From Ascochyta rabiei (taxonomy: Eukaryota > Ascomycota > Dothideomycetes > Pleosporales > Didymellaceae), in assembly GCF_004011695.2 (NCBI RefSeq), contig NC_082421.1, forward strand, positions 186,001 to 250,000: 64,000 bases of DNA, in the 5' to 3' direction. Below the pieces are notes generated by a model. That model made no database searches and was not told the origin of the DNA. It saw nothing but the letters and a program-made list of their open reading frames with translations. The stretch's first letter is position 1. Every line of letters starts with the position of its first letter. Both the position numbers and the translations under genes were made by a program. Below, one piece after another: positions 34,663 through 45,500 of this stretch.

Positions 34663-35408
34663 GATTTCAATTCTTTCCTGAATGCATTGACAGAAGAGAT
34701 TGGGAATACAGAAAACAAAGCGAAGAGAATATTAACGTGTGTAGTCGCTTTGCTGTCGAGGTCTTAGCGAAGGTAAAAGAGTCATCCTCAAAGCGCGCCC
34801 AAGCCCAGGCGGGCCTGGTCACTTATCCGTGAGCTTCATCCCGGCACATGGAGCCCCAGCGAGGCGAAGCAGCTCTGCTGTTCCTGCATCTTTGACTGGG
34901 TGTTACCTTTCACGCTCGCACCGTTTCAAGCTTGTGCTGCACGGACACTACTCGTAGACGCATGTAGCCGCCTCAAGGCCACGTCTTGGGGGCGTTCGTA
35001 AATATGAGTGGTCGGCGACATCCCGCCACCCCTGCACGTTAACGGGCTATGTGGGACTACGCATGCTGGATAAGCTCCCCGCACAAGTGCATGCGGTGAG
35101 GAGCTGTCGAAGGAGCTGTCGAGTGGACTACGATAAAGTGGAGTCCTGCGAGGCTGGAAGTACTTTGAGTGGATGCGAAGGCAAAGCTACAGCATCCTCA
35201 AGTCTACAAACGAACAGCGAATGTTGAGGTGGTTGGGCAGGCGTGCTTCACTCTGCGGCACGTGGGGGTCGAATCAGAGGGTGAGCTTGATTGCTTCGAT
35301 TCCAAGTATTGGGTATCTATATACTAGTACCAAGGTGCACCGCTCACTCGTCAGCATCATTGCAATAAATCCAAACGCCACGCTATGCAATGCAGTGTTC
35401 ATCTGCCT
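34663..35408. other. Intergenic between the unknown-function gene and hrd1
   Basis: It contains the promoter of the minus-strand unknown gene and the hrd1 3' end. A short direct repeat (GGAGCTGTCGA) occurs twice near 35100-35122. A 167-codon plus-strand frame at 35173-35676 overlaps hrd1 antisense and is a shadow. Confidence 0.45.
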
Positions 35409-37817
35409 TCACTGTTCGTTGTCTTCGGCATCTTCCACAGTAACTGCCCGCTTTGTCACATTCTGGCCTTCTGAGCTGCCCCCTGCGACCGCGGAGGTTG
35501 AACCATTCGCCTCATTTCGCTCGGGTAGATTACCGAAGCTCCAGCTCGACTCAAGCGAACTGGGTTCAGCGGCTTTGGGTGACGCTCCTGAAGTTGAGAC
35601 TGAAGCTGTCGGGGCCGTTGTTGCTGCAGTAGGCGTAGGCTTAGGCTGCACCTGCGCGGACTCTGCTTGTGGTTGAGGTTCTTCTGGCTGAGCTTCTGGT
35701 CCCGCCGACGCTGGTATTGCAGGTGCTGGTATTGCAGGTGCTGGTGTTGCAGATGCTGGCACCGGTTGCGGGTGCTGCGACAACGAGGCCAGTGCGTTCT
35801 CTTGGCCTGGTTGCGCTGCGAGTGCCATAGGTCTCAACGTCCACCCTTCTGGTAGCGTCAGGCCCTCGGGAACTCGGGCGTCGCCCTGCCTCAACACTTC
35901 GCCTCTGGAAAAGTATGCTTGTGGTGCGAACGAGCTCGCACTCTGCGGTTCCAGCGGAGCAACAGGAGGTGATTGCTGCCCAGTAGCGGACAAGGCGTTC
36001 AGGCGGTTCAACTCAACAAGAAGCCTTGAAGTCACTTCCAGCTGCTCGTTTTGCACGTTCAGTTGACGGAGCTGATGGATGATGTGTTGCTGGATACGCA
36101 GTATGTCGTACCGAATGTCGGAAGGCTGCTGTGCGAGAGCAGCCCCCATCTGATTTGTGGGAATGCTGAAGGCCGCATTGGAAAGCAGGGGCTGGGTTTG
36201 AGCCTGTTCCTGCTGCTGCAAGTGAGCAGACGCTTGGGGAGCTTGTCCTGCGTCGGCCTGTTGGCGCAGCTGGTCAATAGCGTTCCGCACGTTGTCTGGA
36301 TTGCCTGCTTGTTCTGCGGGTAGACGAAGGTTCCCCAGAGCGACCCGAAAAGGCCCAAAGTTGAAGACGCGCATGTTGCCTGCAGGCCTGTTCTGCTGTG
36401 CGTTCTGCGGAGCTGGCGCGCCAGGTTGACCCTGATTAGCAGGAGCCTGCTGCGCATTGCCTGGCAGAAATCCGCGCAACACTCCCTGGAATGGCGCGTT
36501 CGGGAAGTTCTGCTGGTTCTGTGGTGCTGGGTTCGCTGCATTGTTGGGTTGGGTAGGTTGAGCTGCTGGCTCACCAAGCACAGGTCGTCGGCAAGTCGGG
36601 CAGACCTGTTGTCGTTCGAGCCAGCTCCTTAAGCAGCCGAAGTGCAGGATGTGTCCACATGGCAGCTTCTTTGGTCTTTGTCGCTCGTCCACCCTCCGCC
36701 CCGGCTGTGCACCTTGTGCGCCTGGCGGAGTCCAGGGTCGCATCTCCTCGCGGCAGACAATGCAGATGTTCTCTCGACTCAGGTCGTCTCCCGTGGCGTC
36801 TGGGTAACGGGTGTTCATGTCGCGTGTCGCATTTCGGTACTGGATAAAGTCGTTGATGCGCTTGACCAGCGAACGGATAGACATGAAGAGATCGCGCATA
36901 ATGTGGATGGGGATGCCGTAGAAGGTCATGAGAACTGTGAAGAAACCCAAGTAGACCGAGGCTTTGACGAAGTCGGTGGCGAGATCCAGGTAGAACACCC
37001 AGCGGCCCTTGTCTTCCCAGCCAGGAACATCGACCTCGTCTTCATCGTCTTCAACCTCGGCAGGCGCTTCGGCACCGTCAGCAGCAGCCTGTTGACGCGC
37101 TTGTTCCCTTGCGAGCGTTCGTGCCTCGTCTCTCGCATTCTCTTGACGTTGTGTGATGGCGAGCTCAACAAGCGACAGGCCGTAGCGCATGAGAGTCGAC
37201 GTCGAGGCGATGGTGAGTAGGACGTATTCGAATCCGAACATGACCATTACACCTGGTCGCGCTGCTGAGAGGATCGAGGTCACACAGTAGTGTGTCATGA
37301 AGACGTCGAAGAAGACGGAAATGAGCAGGGAGCTGGCTAGGCGAGCGTGAAAGAGTCGTGGATTTGCAGGCGGCTGTTGCTCGAGGAACTCGACTCTGCC
37401 CTCCCCGATCCACTGCCACACCTTGCCAGCCAAGAGGCAAAGGAACATGGTGAAGAACCACAAGCCGATGTCGTCTCTGAAGATGGTCATGGCCAGCAGT
37501 GTCTCGCTGACAGCAAACCAGGCCTTGTCGTACAGTTGCTCCGTCTCGATAGGGCGCAGCGGGCCGTAGAAGAGGCGCTGAAGCCCGTATCCGACGCTTG
37601 CCGCTACAATGAGCATCAGGTTGACCAGGAACATGAGGGAGCCGGTGCTCTGCGAGATGTAGACGGCAGCCGAGTAGAAGTTGGGACGCTCGTAGTAGGC
37701 GCGTGCAAGCACCATGTTGGCCATGACGGCCGAACCCTAAGCTTGTCAACATGTTTGCTGTCGTGATGGCGGCGGTTGCGGCCAGCCTACCGTTACATAG
37801 AGCTTGAGGCGGGCCAT
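35409..37817 (-). CDS. hrd1: ERAD E3 ubiquitin ligase Hrd1 (synoviolin)
   Basis: Two exons on the minus strand: a tiny first exon 37817-37791 (MARLKLYVT) and 37736-35409, giving 784 residues. The N-terminal half is polytopic, starting with the conserved RPNFYSAAVYISQSTGS, with LIVAASVGYGLQRLFYGPL and further helices up to about residue 300. The RING-H2 domain reads CIVCREEM...LPCGHILHFGCLRSWLERQ..CPTC. The C-terminal 400 residues are Gln/Pro/Ala-rich and disordered. Hrd1 is the channel-forming ligase that retrotranslocates and ubiquitinates misfolded ER proteins with Hrd3 and Der1, and is induced by the unfolded protein response in yeast. All zinc ligands are present. It is divergent from the GH32 gene, with a repeat array upstream. 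Confidence 0.93.
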
Positions 37818-37934
37818 GGTGTGGTGGCAAAGGCGTCCAGCAGCTTAGGGTGCGCTTGTCATCGCCGTCTGAACAAGTGGAAGGAGCTCGTTGCCGTCAG
37901 CAAGGAAGCTCACTGGTGTCGAAGCAAGCTGCCA

Positions 37935-38152
37935 CGTTTTCGGAGCTGCTGCCAATCAGCACGTGATCTCCAGCGATGGATGACATCAGCCACCTTGCAC
38001 CTCCGTTTTCCGAGCTCCTGCCAATCAGCACGTGATGGCCAGCGATAGATGACATCAGCCACCACCCTGCACCTCCGTTTTCCGAGCTCCTGCCAATCAT
38101 CAGCACGTGATCTCCAGCGATAGATGACATCAGCCACCCTAATTACACCTCC
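37935..38152. promoter_or_regulatory. Three-copy ~70-bp array with CCAAT, CACGTG and TGACATCA boxes
   Basis: Three tandem units lie 118-335 bp upstream of the hrd1 start codon. Each has CCAAT (about 37952, 38021, 38093), then CACGTG (37960, 38029, 38104) and TGACATCA (37981, 38050, 38125), separated by near-constant spacers. CCAAT is bound by the HAP/NF-Y complex, CACGTG by bHLH or some bZIP factors, and TGACATCA resembles a CRE/AP-1-type bZIP site. The box order and sequences are conserved between units while the linkers vary in length (for example an extra CAT in unit 3). I infer an amplified regulatory module for hrd1, possibly shared with the GH32 gene about 750 bp away. Confidence 0.6.
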
Positions 38153-38897
38153 CCATTCCATGTTTCGCTCTCGCTCTGGCTCTCGCTCTGTCCATACGCG
38201 AAAATGCTTCTCTGCAAGAGCCTCATGGCTCCAGAGCTTTTGCACAGACTCCAATTACTCGGGTCTAGGTGCAGCTGGCTTGCTCAACCCTGCATCTGCC
38301 GGCGGGATTTCTGCGCTGCTGTGTTGCTGTGCTGCTGTGTGCACGCTCGGGAGATTGCTCGGCTTCGCGCCTGATCACGACTCGACACGGGGCCTTTTCC
38401 GGTAATTTCCAAGACAAGCTCCATCACGATAGCCTCAACTCGGGCGGTTTCTTGGGGAAATCTTCGCCTGGGCCGTTGCACACCCACTGTTCACTCGACG
38501 TTATGCGGAGACTTGCCCGCCGCCAGGAAGCCTGCTCTATCGCGCGTCAGCTATAAGTCGCCGCGATCGAAGCCACAAAAGGCTAGATAGGAGCCGCTTC
38601 ACACGGATGCACGCCAACGCTTAAAGTAGTCGCGTGGCGCCATGAAGGGTTTGCGGGGATCTTTACCCTCGACGACAAGCTACTGCGTCGCGGCCCCAGC
38701 CATGCATGTACTATGAGCAGGAGGGCAGCCCAGATCCAGGTGGCCGGTGCCCAAGCTCTGGTTCTGGAGCGTCATGGCATAGCCTCTTCCGGTCAGGAGG
38801 ATTCTACCTTGGTCCAAGCAGTACATAAAGCTCTTGCAACTCCCATCTTGTAGATCGTCAGCTCCAGGCTTGTCTTCCAACAGTACCTTCAAGAACA

Positions 38898-40977
38898 ATG
38901 CATTGGTCAATCGCTGTATTGAGCTACGTGCTCGGGTCTGCACTGGCTCAGAACCCAGGCTCTGGCTACAACTCGACGGCACCGACAGGGCCCGCTGTCC
39001 TCACTGCGGACATGGTCTCGAGCATGGGCAACAACACCCTGTTCGATAGGTGGCGGCCTACCTACCATTTCATCTCGCCTGCTGGCTGGATGAACGTAAG
39101 TGACTGGAAGCATTCGAGTCTGGCATCGAGCTTACACACCTCAGGACCCTTGTGCTATGATGTATGATCCCACCACAGACACATACCATCTCCAATATCA
39201 GTTCCATCCCAACCACGTCAACTGGGGCAACATTTCTTGGGGGTAGGTAACATTCAACAAACTTGAATTCAACACGCTAATGCACGTAGACACGCCACAT
39301 CCAAAGACCTCGTCACATGGACTGATGTTGGAGGTTGGGAGAACGACCAGGCACAGTCCGTAGGTACAGGTCCCGATCCTGACTCCAGGAACTCGTCCTA
39401 CTACGGTCTTGGTATCTTCAGCGGTTCTGCTCAGCCGTACAACCTTACTGGCGGACAGGATGGTACGCTTATTGCCTTCTACACGGCAGTCCAGCATCTG
39501 CCCACCAACTGGGCTCTTCCTTATATCAACGGAACGGAGAAGCAAGCCATTGTCATCTCCAACGACGGTGGTGAGACATGGGAGCAGTATGAGGGTAACC
39601 CAATCATCTCGGAGCACCCCGAGGGATGGAACGTCACTGGTTGGCGTGATCCTTTCGTTGAGCCCTGGCCCGAGATGGATGCCATTCTCGGTCAGGACGA
39701 GCCACACTGGTACATGGTGTTGGGCTCCGGTATCAAGGGCGAGGGTGGTGGTGGACGTATCCCTTTCTACTCCGCTCCTCAGTCCAACCTGACGGACTGG
39801 ACCTTCCTCGGCGCTCTTTGGGAGCCTAAGAGTAACGAGACCCTGGGATCGCTGCTCGAGACCGGTACCTACGGCTTCAACTTTGAGGTCTCCAACTTCT
39901 TCTCCTTGACGGACGAGGATGACGACGTTCACTACTACGTCCTTATGGGTACCGAGGGCGGCAATCTTACTTGGCACCCACGCGCGCAGTGGGGTCTCTG
40001 GAACGAGGGCCAAGTAACCAGGCGCGAGAACGGATCTGCCGAATTCACTCCTGTTTCTGGTGGTGTCATCGACTCTGGTCTCCTCTACGCTGTTACCAGC
40101 TTCAACGACACCAAGAACAACCGCCGGGTCCAGTGGGGATGGGCAGCTGAAGAGAACAACGGCTTCGGTATCCTGCAGAGCGGGTACCAGGGCGCTATGG
40201 CTCTTCCTCGCGAGATGTACGTCATCAAGACTCACGATCTGGTCAACGCCGATGGCGGCTTAACAACCAAGGGTAACACCCGCGTTGTTGAGCACCGTAA
40301 CGGTACCTTCACAGGTTACACTCTCGGTGCCCGCGCTCTCCCCGATGTGGTTGAGGCTCTTCGCGGAGAGGAGAATGCTATCAAGGCCGTCAAAAACTGG
40401 TCCAGCAGTTTGCTCGTCGGTTCTGGCAGTGCCCACATGGAGCTTGCTGTTACTCTCAGCAACTTCACTGGCCCTGCCGGTGTTACTATCGCGGCAAGCT
40501 CTGGTTTGGAGGAGTACACCCACATCTACTACGACCCCTCCAACTACACCATCAACGTCGACCGCTCGCACTCGTCAACCATTGATGAGTATGCCAACTA
40601 CACCATGATCGGCTACTTCTATCCCTACACCTTCTCCAACGGTACCACCGAGTCGCTCCACATGGACATCTTTGTCGATGGTTCGCTCGTCGAGGTCTAC
40701 GTGAATGTAAGTCAAACACTATCACTACTTTCATTCAACACCCCCTAACGTGCAACAGGACCGCTTCTGGCTCACAACTCGCATTTACCCTGCACGCCTC
40801 GACAGTACCAACTTTGGTATCTACGTCGGCAGCAACTCAACCGTCCAGGTCTCTGACCTGAAGACCTGGGAGATCTCGCAAAACGCGTTCCCAGACCGCC
40901 CTGCCAACTCCAGCTCTGAGCTTGTCTTCGATACGCCAGAGGAGACCAACGACTACATCTGGTGGACCGGAAACTAG
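38898..40977 (+). CDS. Secreted GH32 beta-fructofuranosidase (SucA/fructosyltransferase-like)
   Basis: Exons 38898-39095, 39145-39242, 39290-40706 and 40759-40977 give 643 residues; introns are 47-52 bp. A signal peptide (MHWSIAVLSYVLGSALAQ) is followed by many N-x-S/T sequons. The catalytic triad motifs are WMNDPC (nucleophile Asp about 67, created exactly at the first splice junction), WRDPFV and the acid/base Glu in FNFEVSNFF. NDPC and the Cys-less Glu motif match the fungal SucA/fructosyltransferase branch rather than yeast Suc2 (NDPNG, ECP). The C-terminal beta-sandwich is present (HMDIFVDGSLVEVYV). Activity is probably on sucrose or related fructans outside the cell; hydrolysis versus transfer cannot be told from sequence. 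Confidence 0.9.
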
Positions 40978-41544
40978 ACTCAGCATAGGGTCTATCGGAA
41001 GAAGTCTTTATCTACAGTCTTTATGAAGTAATGCAATGAACGGTCGTCAACATGTATATATGTATCTGCGAAACGATACGACGAAAATATAAACAAGAGT
41101 ATGTATGTAAATAGTAACAACAAAGAATTGTACAGGTACTGTACACATGTCAGGTAGCTTTATCTCCGAGACTCATTCCCAATACCCGGTCGCACAACCG
41201 CATCGCTGACAAACACAGCGCCAATGACTTGCGCCTTACGCCCTCTTGACTTGAGGTAGACGCCCTTGCGCCCCGCAGAAGCATCATCCTCGTCTCCGTA
41301 TTCCCCGCGGAACGTCTCGATTTGCTTCCCCGCAGCCCTCCACGTGCGGTTCGTCGTATTCCGTCCACCGGGTAAATAGCACTTCACAACCGTAGCTCGA
41401 CCACTTGCCGACGTTAACTCCAAACCACAGATCGATCACAGCTTAAATGGAAACCTCTTGATCTCCTTGTCTCGAAGCTTTTAAGTCTTGTCCTACTCTT
41501 GCTCAACTTGAGACTATCGCCTTCAGAGAGCTCGAGTTTTCAAT
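40978..41544. other. Intergenic; protein-like minus-strand frame without ATG
   Basis: An open minus-strand frame (41423-41160) reads protein-like, with GKQIETFRGEYGDEDDASAG and RKAQVIGAVFVSD, but begins only at TTG and has no family I recognise. It may be a decayed or partial gene. The stretch also carries the GH32 3' region and the promoter of the PhyH gene. Confidence 0.35.
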
Positions 41545-42598
41545 ATGGCAGACGCAGAACAGCAGTACCAGCTTTCTCAAGAGCAGATTGATTTCTTCGT
41601 GGAAAACGGATGGCTCAAGTTAAGCAACTGCTTCTCCAAGGAGCAAGCAGCTGAGCTGCAGTCGACGCTTTGGACCAGGCTCGGGATGGACGAGCACGAC
41701 ATGTCGACATGGTACGTCGCTGCCCACTCCATCAGATCCTTGTGCTAACCAATCCAGGCACACCGAACGCACCAACATGCCCCACTGGAAGAAATTCCAG
41801 GTCGAAGAGTTTGCTCCACGCGTCTGGAGCGGAATCTGCGGTCTTCTAGGCGGCTCGCACAAGATCGACGCCAACAACGCAGTCAGCACCTGGACGGACG
41901 GTTTCATTGTGAATCTTGGCACCCCGGAGAAACACAACAAGCTGGTCAGGCCGCAAGAGCTGGACAACTGGCACGTCGACGGCGACTTTTTCGTCCACTA
42001 TCTCGACTCGCCTGAGCAAGCGCTGCTCGTGATTCCTTTGTGGACAGACATCGTTCCCGGCGGCGGGGGCACGATGATTTGTCCGGCCGCGATCCCTCAC
42101 ATTGCCAAGCACCTGTATGAAAACCCCGAGGGAGTGAGCCCGCGCATGACACCACGGAGCGAGAACCCCGAGTTCACGCAAGAGCAGGGGCTGCAGTGGT
42201 ACATTGATCTAGCCAAGACGATGAAAGACGAGGACTTTGTGGAAGTCACAGGTGTGGTAGGAGATGTGTTCTTACTGCACCCATTCATGCTGCACAGCGC
42301 GAGTAACAACATGTTGAGGAAGGTGCGGGTCATCACCAATCCGCCGGTCAGCGTCAAGGATCCATTTGTGTTTGACAGGGAGGATGGTGATTACAGCGCG
42401 GTGGAGCGCAAGACCCTGCGAGCGCTGGGCAAAGACACACTAGTAGGATGGAAGATTGAAGCTGAGAGGCAGATGATCGTGCCGGAGAGGGTCAAGATCC
42501 AGGAGAGGATGAAAAAAGAGGAGGAGGAGAGGTTGAAGAAGTTGAAAGAGAGGAAGGAGAGTGCGGAAGTCTCGAAACAGGTACCTACTGTTGCTTAG
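41545..42598 (+). CDS. PhyH-family Fe(II)/2-oxoglutarate dioxygenase
   Basis: Two exons, 41545-41711 and 41758-42598, with a GTACGT donor and CCAG acceptor, give 335 residues. The N-terminal ~100 residues are the usual helical lead-in of phytanoyl-CoA dioxygenase relatives (EQIDFFVENGWLKLSNCFS). The iron ligands are His-x-Asp in NWHVDGDFF (His 128, Asp 130) and the distal His in FLLHPFMLHSAS. The double-stranded beta-helix core is complete. The C-terminus is a charged coiled-coil-like tail rich in Glu and Lys. The substrate is unknown: PhyH-like proteins in fungi hydroxylate a wide range of compounds. No signal peptide is seen, so it is probably cytosolic. Confidence 0.88.
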
Positions 42599-45500
42599 CA
42601 CCCTTACTCGTAAGCCCAATGAACATATGAATATATTAGTGGATACAACAACGGTTTCAACGGGCGCAGTATTTGCTATGCTCAGAAGAAGCAATCGAAG
42701 CTTATCCGTAATATTGTGAGGTCGTTCCAACCACGGATCTTGATCTGCAGTCGAAGTGTGTCCCCCGCTCTCTAAAAGCAGGAGAGGACAGTCATCTTCC
42801 GACATGTTTTCCAGAAAGGCTTGCTATATCTACAAGAACTCCCACACTATCCGTAAAAGGTTCCGCGGTCTACCAGTATCTTGTTGGAGTGTTGGTCGTC
42901 TGGAAAAGAGCATTGTATCCCTACACAGTTGGCCTTTGCGTCATATCATGCTGGCTGGAAGATAAGGTCCTCGCAGTTTCAGAAGCAGAGAAGGTCTAGA
43001 CACCTTGGCATCTGACACTATTGTAAGACCCTTTGTTTGAAATATCCCACCTACACCCAATGCTCTGACAGTGCAGGCTCGTAGTGTTGCAGGATCGATA
43101 CAGTATTCGTCCGCCTCAATATGGATTACCTCATCCGAAGCGGCGCTATCTGCGTCTTTGTCTACTGCAGGCTGTCTGAGTCATTCTTAGGCTAGGCTGA
43201 TCTGGAGCGTAGAAGCGTCGACAGCTGAGGAGAACTCAGCTGCTAAAACTGACTCCATCCACGTTAAAGACACTGATGCTAACAGCGGGTCAACGTGTAT
43301 TTCTAAGATGGCCTTCACAATGGATGGAAGTTCGGATCCCTCTCCACACCTGGCTAAAGATTGCACGACTCTCTCGGTTCTCGAGTGTCTTGCCAACAAT
43401 TTTCAAAGGCCATTGTAGCATAATATGGATTATCTTTTCAGGAAAGCTGATACACTTACGTCCCGTGGTACAATCTGAAATGTGCTCAGCGTTCATTCTT
43501 TTTTCAGCCAGGTATTTGGAAAAAGAAAAAATACACTCGTACCACATCTGTAGCAGAGTAGTGGCTACGGAGTGGGGACCCGAGGCGTTTCTGAGGTAAG
43601 CTTACCCCCGATATCGTAGAGTATAGGGACTCATAGATAAGCTGATGTATCAACACAGATCGTGAGCCATCGCCTCGCACTGGGCTTGAATGTCGAGTAA
43701 GGACCCGACCAGAGGCTTGCCGATATCGCGATAGTGTGATCTAGAATTTAGGCTTGCAGCCACATACATATCGACTGTGAAATTTTAGCGGGTAACAAAG
43801 ACGCTGCATTTATACGTACTCAATCCTCGTTGATTTGCCGAGCCGTCTTTCGTTCATGCGTCAGACAGTGAAGGTGAAAGGGGGGTTTGTTTGTGTCGCC
43901 GCGGTGGAGAAACATGGTTTAGAAAAATAGCAATGCGAAGCCTTGTGGTGCATCATTGGTCTGATTAACACATGGGAGTGACACCATAAAACAGAGTGCT
44001 GCATACTGCTGCAATCAACCTACAAGCGACCTGATTGTACAACCAATAAGTCGATCAGCTGGATTCAAAACCTCCACTTGCACCTGGGATTAACAATTAA
44101 TGCAAAGCTTGAAACTAAGAACAGAACTAGATCTCTGCTCAGACCTTTATTTTGTCAAGTGGCTGGTTGGAGCTGGCACGATGCAGTATGGTAGCAGGCC
44201 TAAGTAGTGTAAGTTGGCCCAGCAGTGGCTAGTAAGCAAGATCCGCTCATTTGTTTTATTACAGCGATGCATAAGGCGTGCAACAAAGGCAGTCAGCCGC
44301 TTCAAGCTCCTAGTTGGTGTAAGCCCAGCGTTCAGAGGTTCCGTGTTCCCAGGCAAAATCCTGTTACCTTGACCCACCTACACTATTTATGCCTGATACT
44401 ATAGTATGGATCTTCGAGTTTGCGCATCTCGAACCTGTACAGCATTGACTGCAATTCGGAAGCACGAAAGCACGTGTATTTTGGTTCGCACCAAGGAGCA
44501 GTCTGACATGATGCATGGGCCTCGAACGGTTAATGTGCGTAAGTATCTACGGTGCAATTGGTAGCTGCTTACCAGTAGATCTCTATACCCGGAAAGAGGT
44601 GTTGCTCCGCAGCACAGATATGTCGATGCCCACCCATACTTGCCATATTCCCGTATGAAAGCACCAGAAGTGACCCAAACCTTGCATGTTTACCAGATCT
44701 GGATGATTTCACTCCTGTTACTTCTTATCCTGCCACTGCATAGGAATTGCAGCGTTATGACGACGAAGAGTATTGTTTTGCGCCCACACTACGAATCGTC
44801 CGGCAGGACTCATAGCCAAACATCTGCGTAGTCAGTCTTAGTCTTCCATTGTTAAGCACGGCTTGCCTGCGGTTTATCTGTTCCCACCGTTTGAAGACTA
44901 GATATGGCAGCGCCTTTACCCATGGCGTTGGATGTGAGGCAAAATGCACGGATGGGGGAAATAGTACAGCACGGTGAAGGTAGGCGAACAAAGTGCGTAA
45001 GATACAGCCCTGCTGTACAGAAAGCTCTATAGTGTAGTGCAGTCAATATGTCCGTAGGGCGGACCATTACTTTTGGGCCGCTCCCGCAGGTCTGAGTTCC
45101 TGCCTAATCCATCGGGTTGCAGCATCAGCGAGTTTGCAATCGAGATGTGGCGAGCCGTTTGACGGTTTATGCATTCGATGCATCTGACCGTAGAGAATGT
45201 CGAATACATGGCGTCTCGAGCTTCTGAACTGTAAGTTCTAGAGGAAGCATTGTAGACAGAAATCTTTCATCGTTACGGGCATGTCAATTTTTCAACTATA
45301 GTGTTGTTAGTCACACCTGGCGACAACCTTGGCCTTAGAGTGTTGCTGGGTCTGGCGTATGAGAAATACTAGGGCCCATGCATGCATTCGCCTGTGACTA
45401 ATGCGTTCTTGCTCGCCTATTCCTCTACCGCATGAGTACACTGCGGTGCGCGTTGAAGACGCACATCTCTTCCAGTCCAGACTTGTGCTTATGTTCTTGG

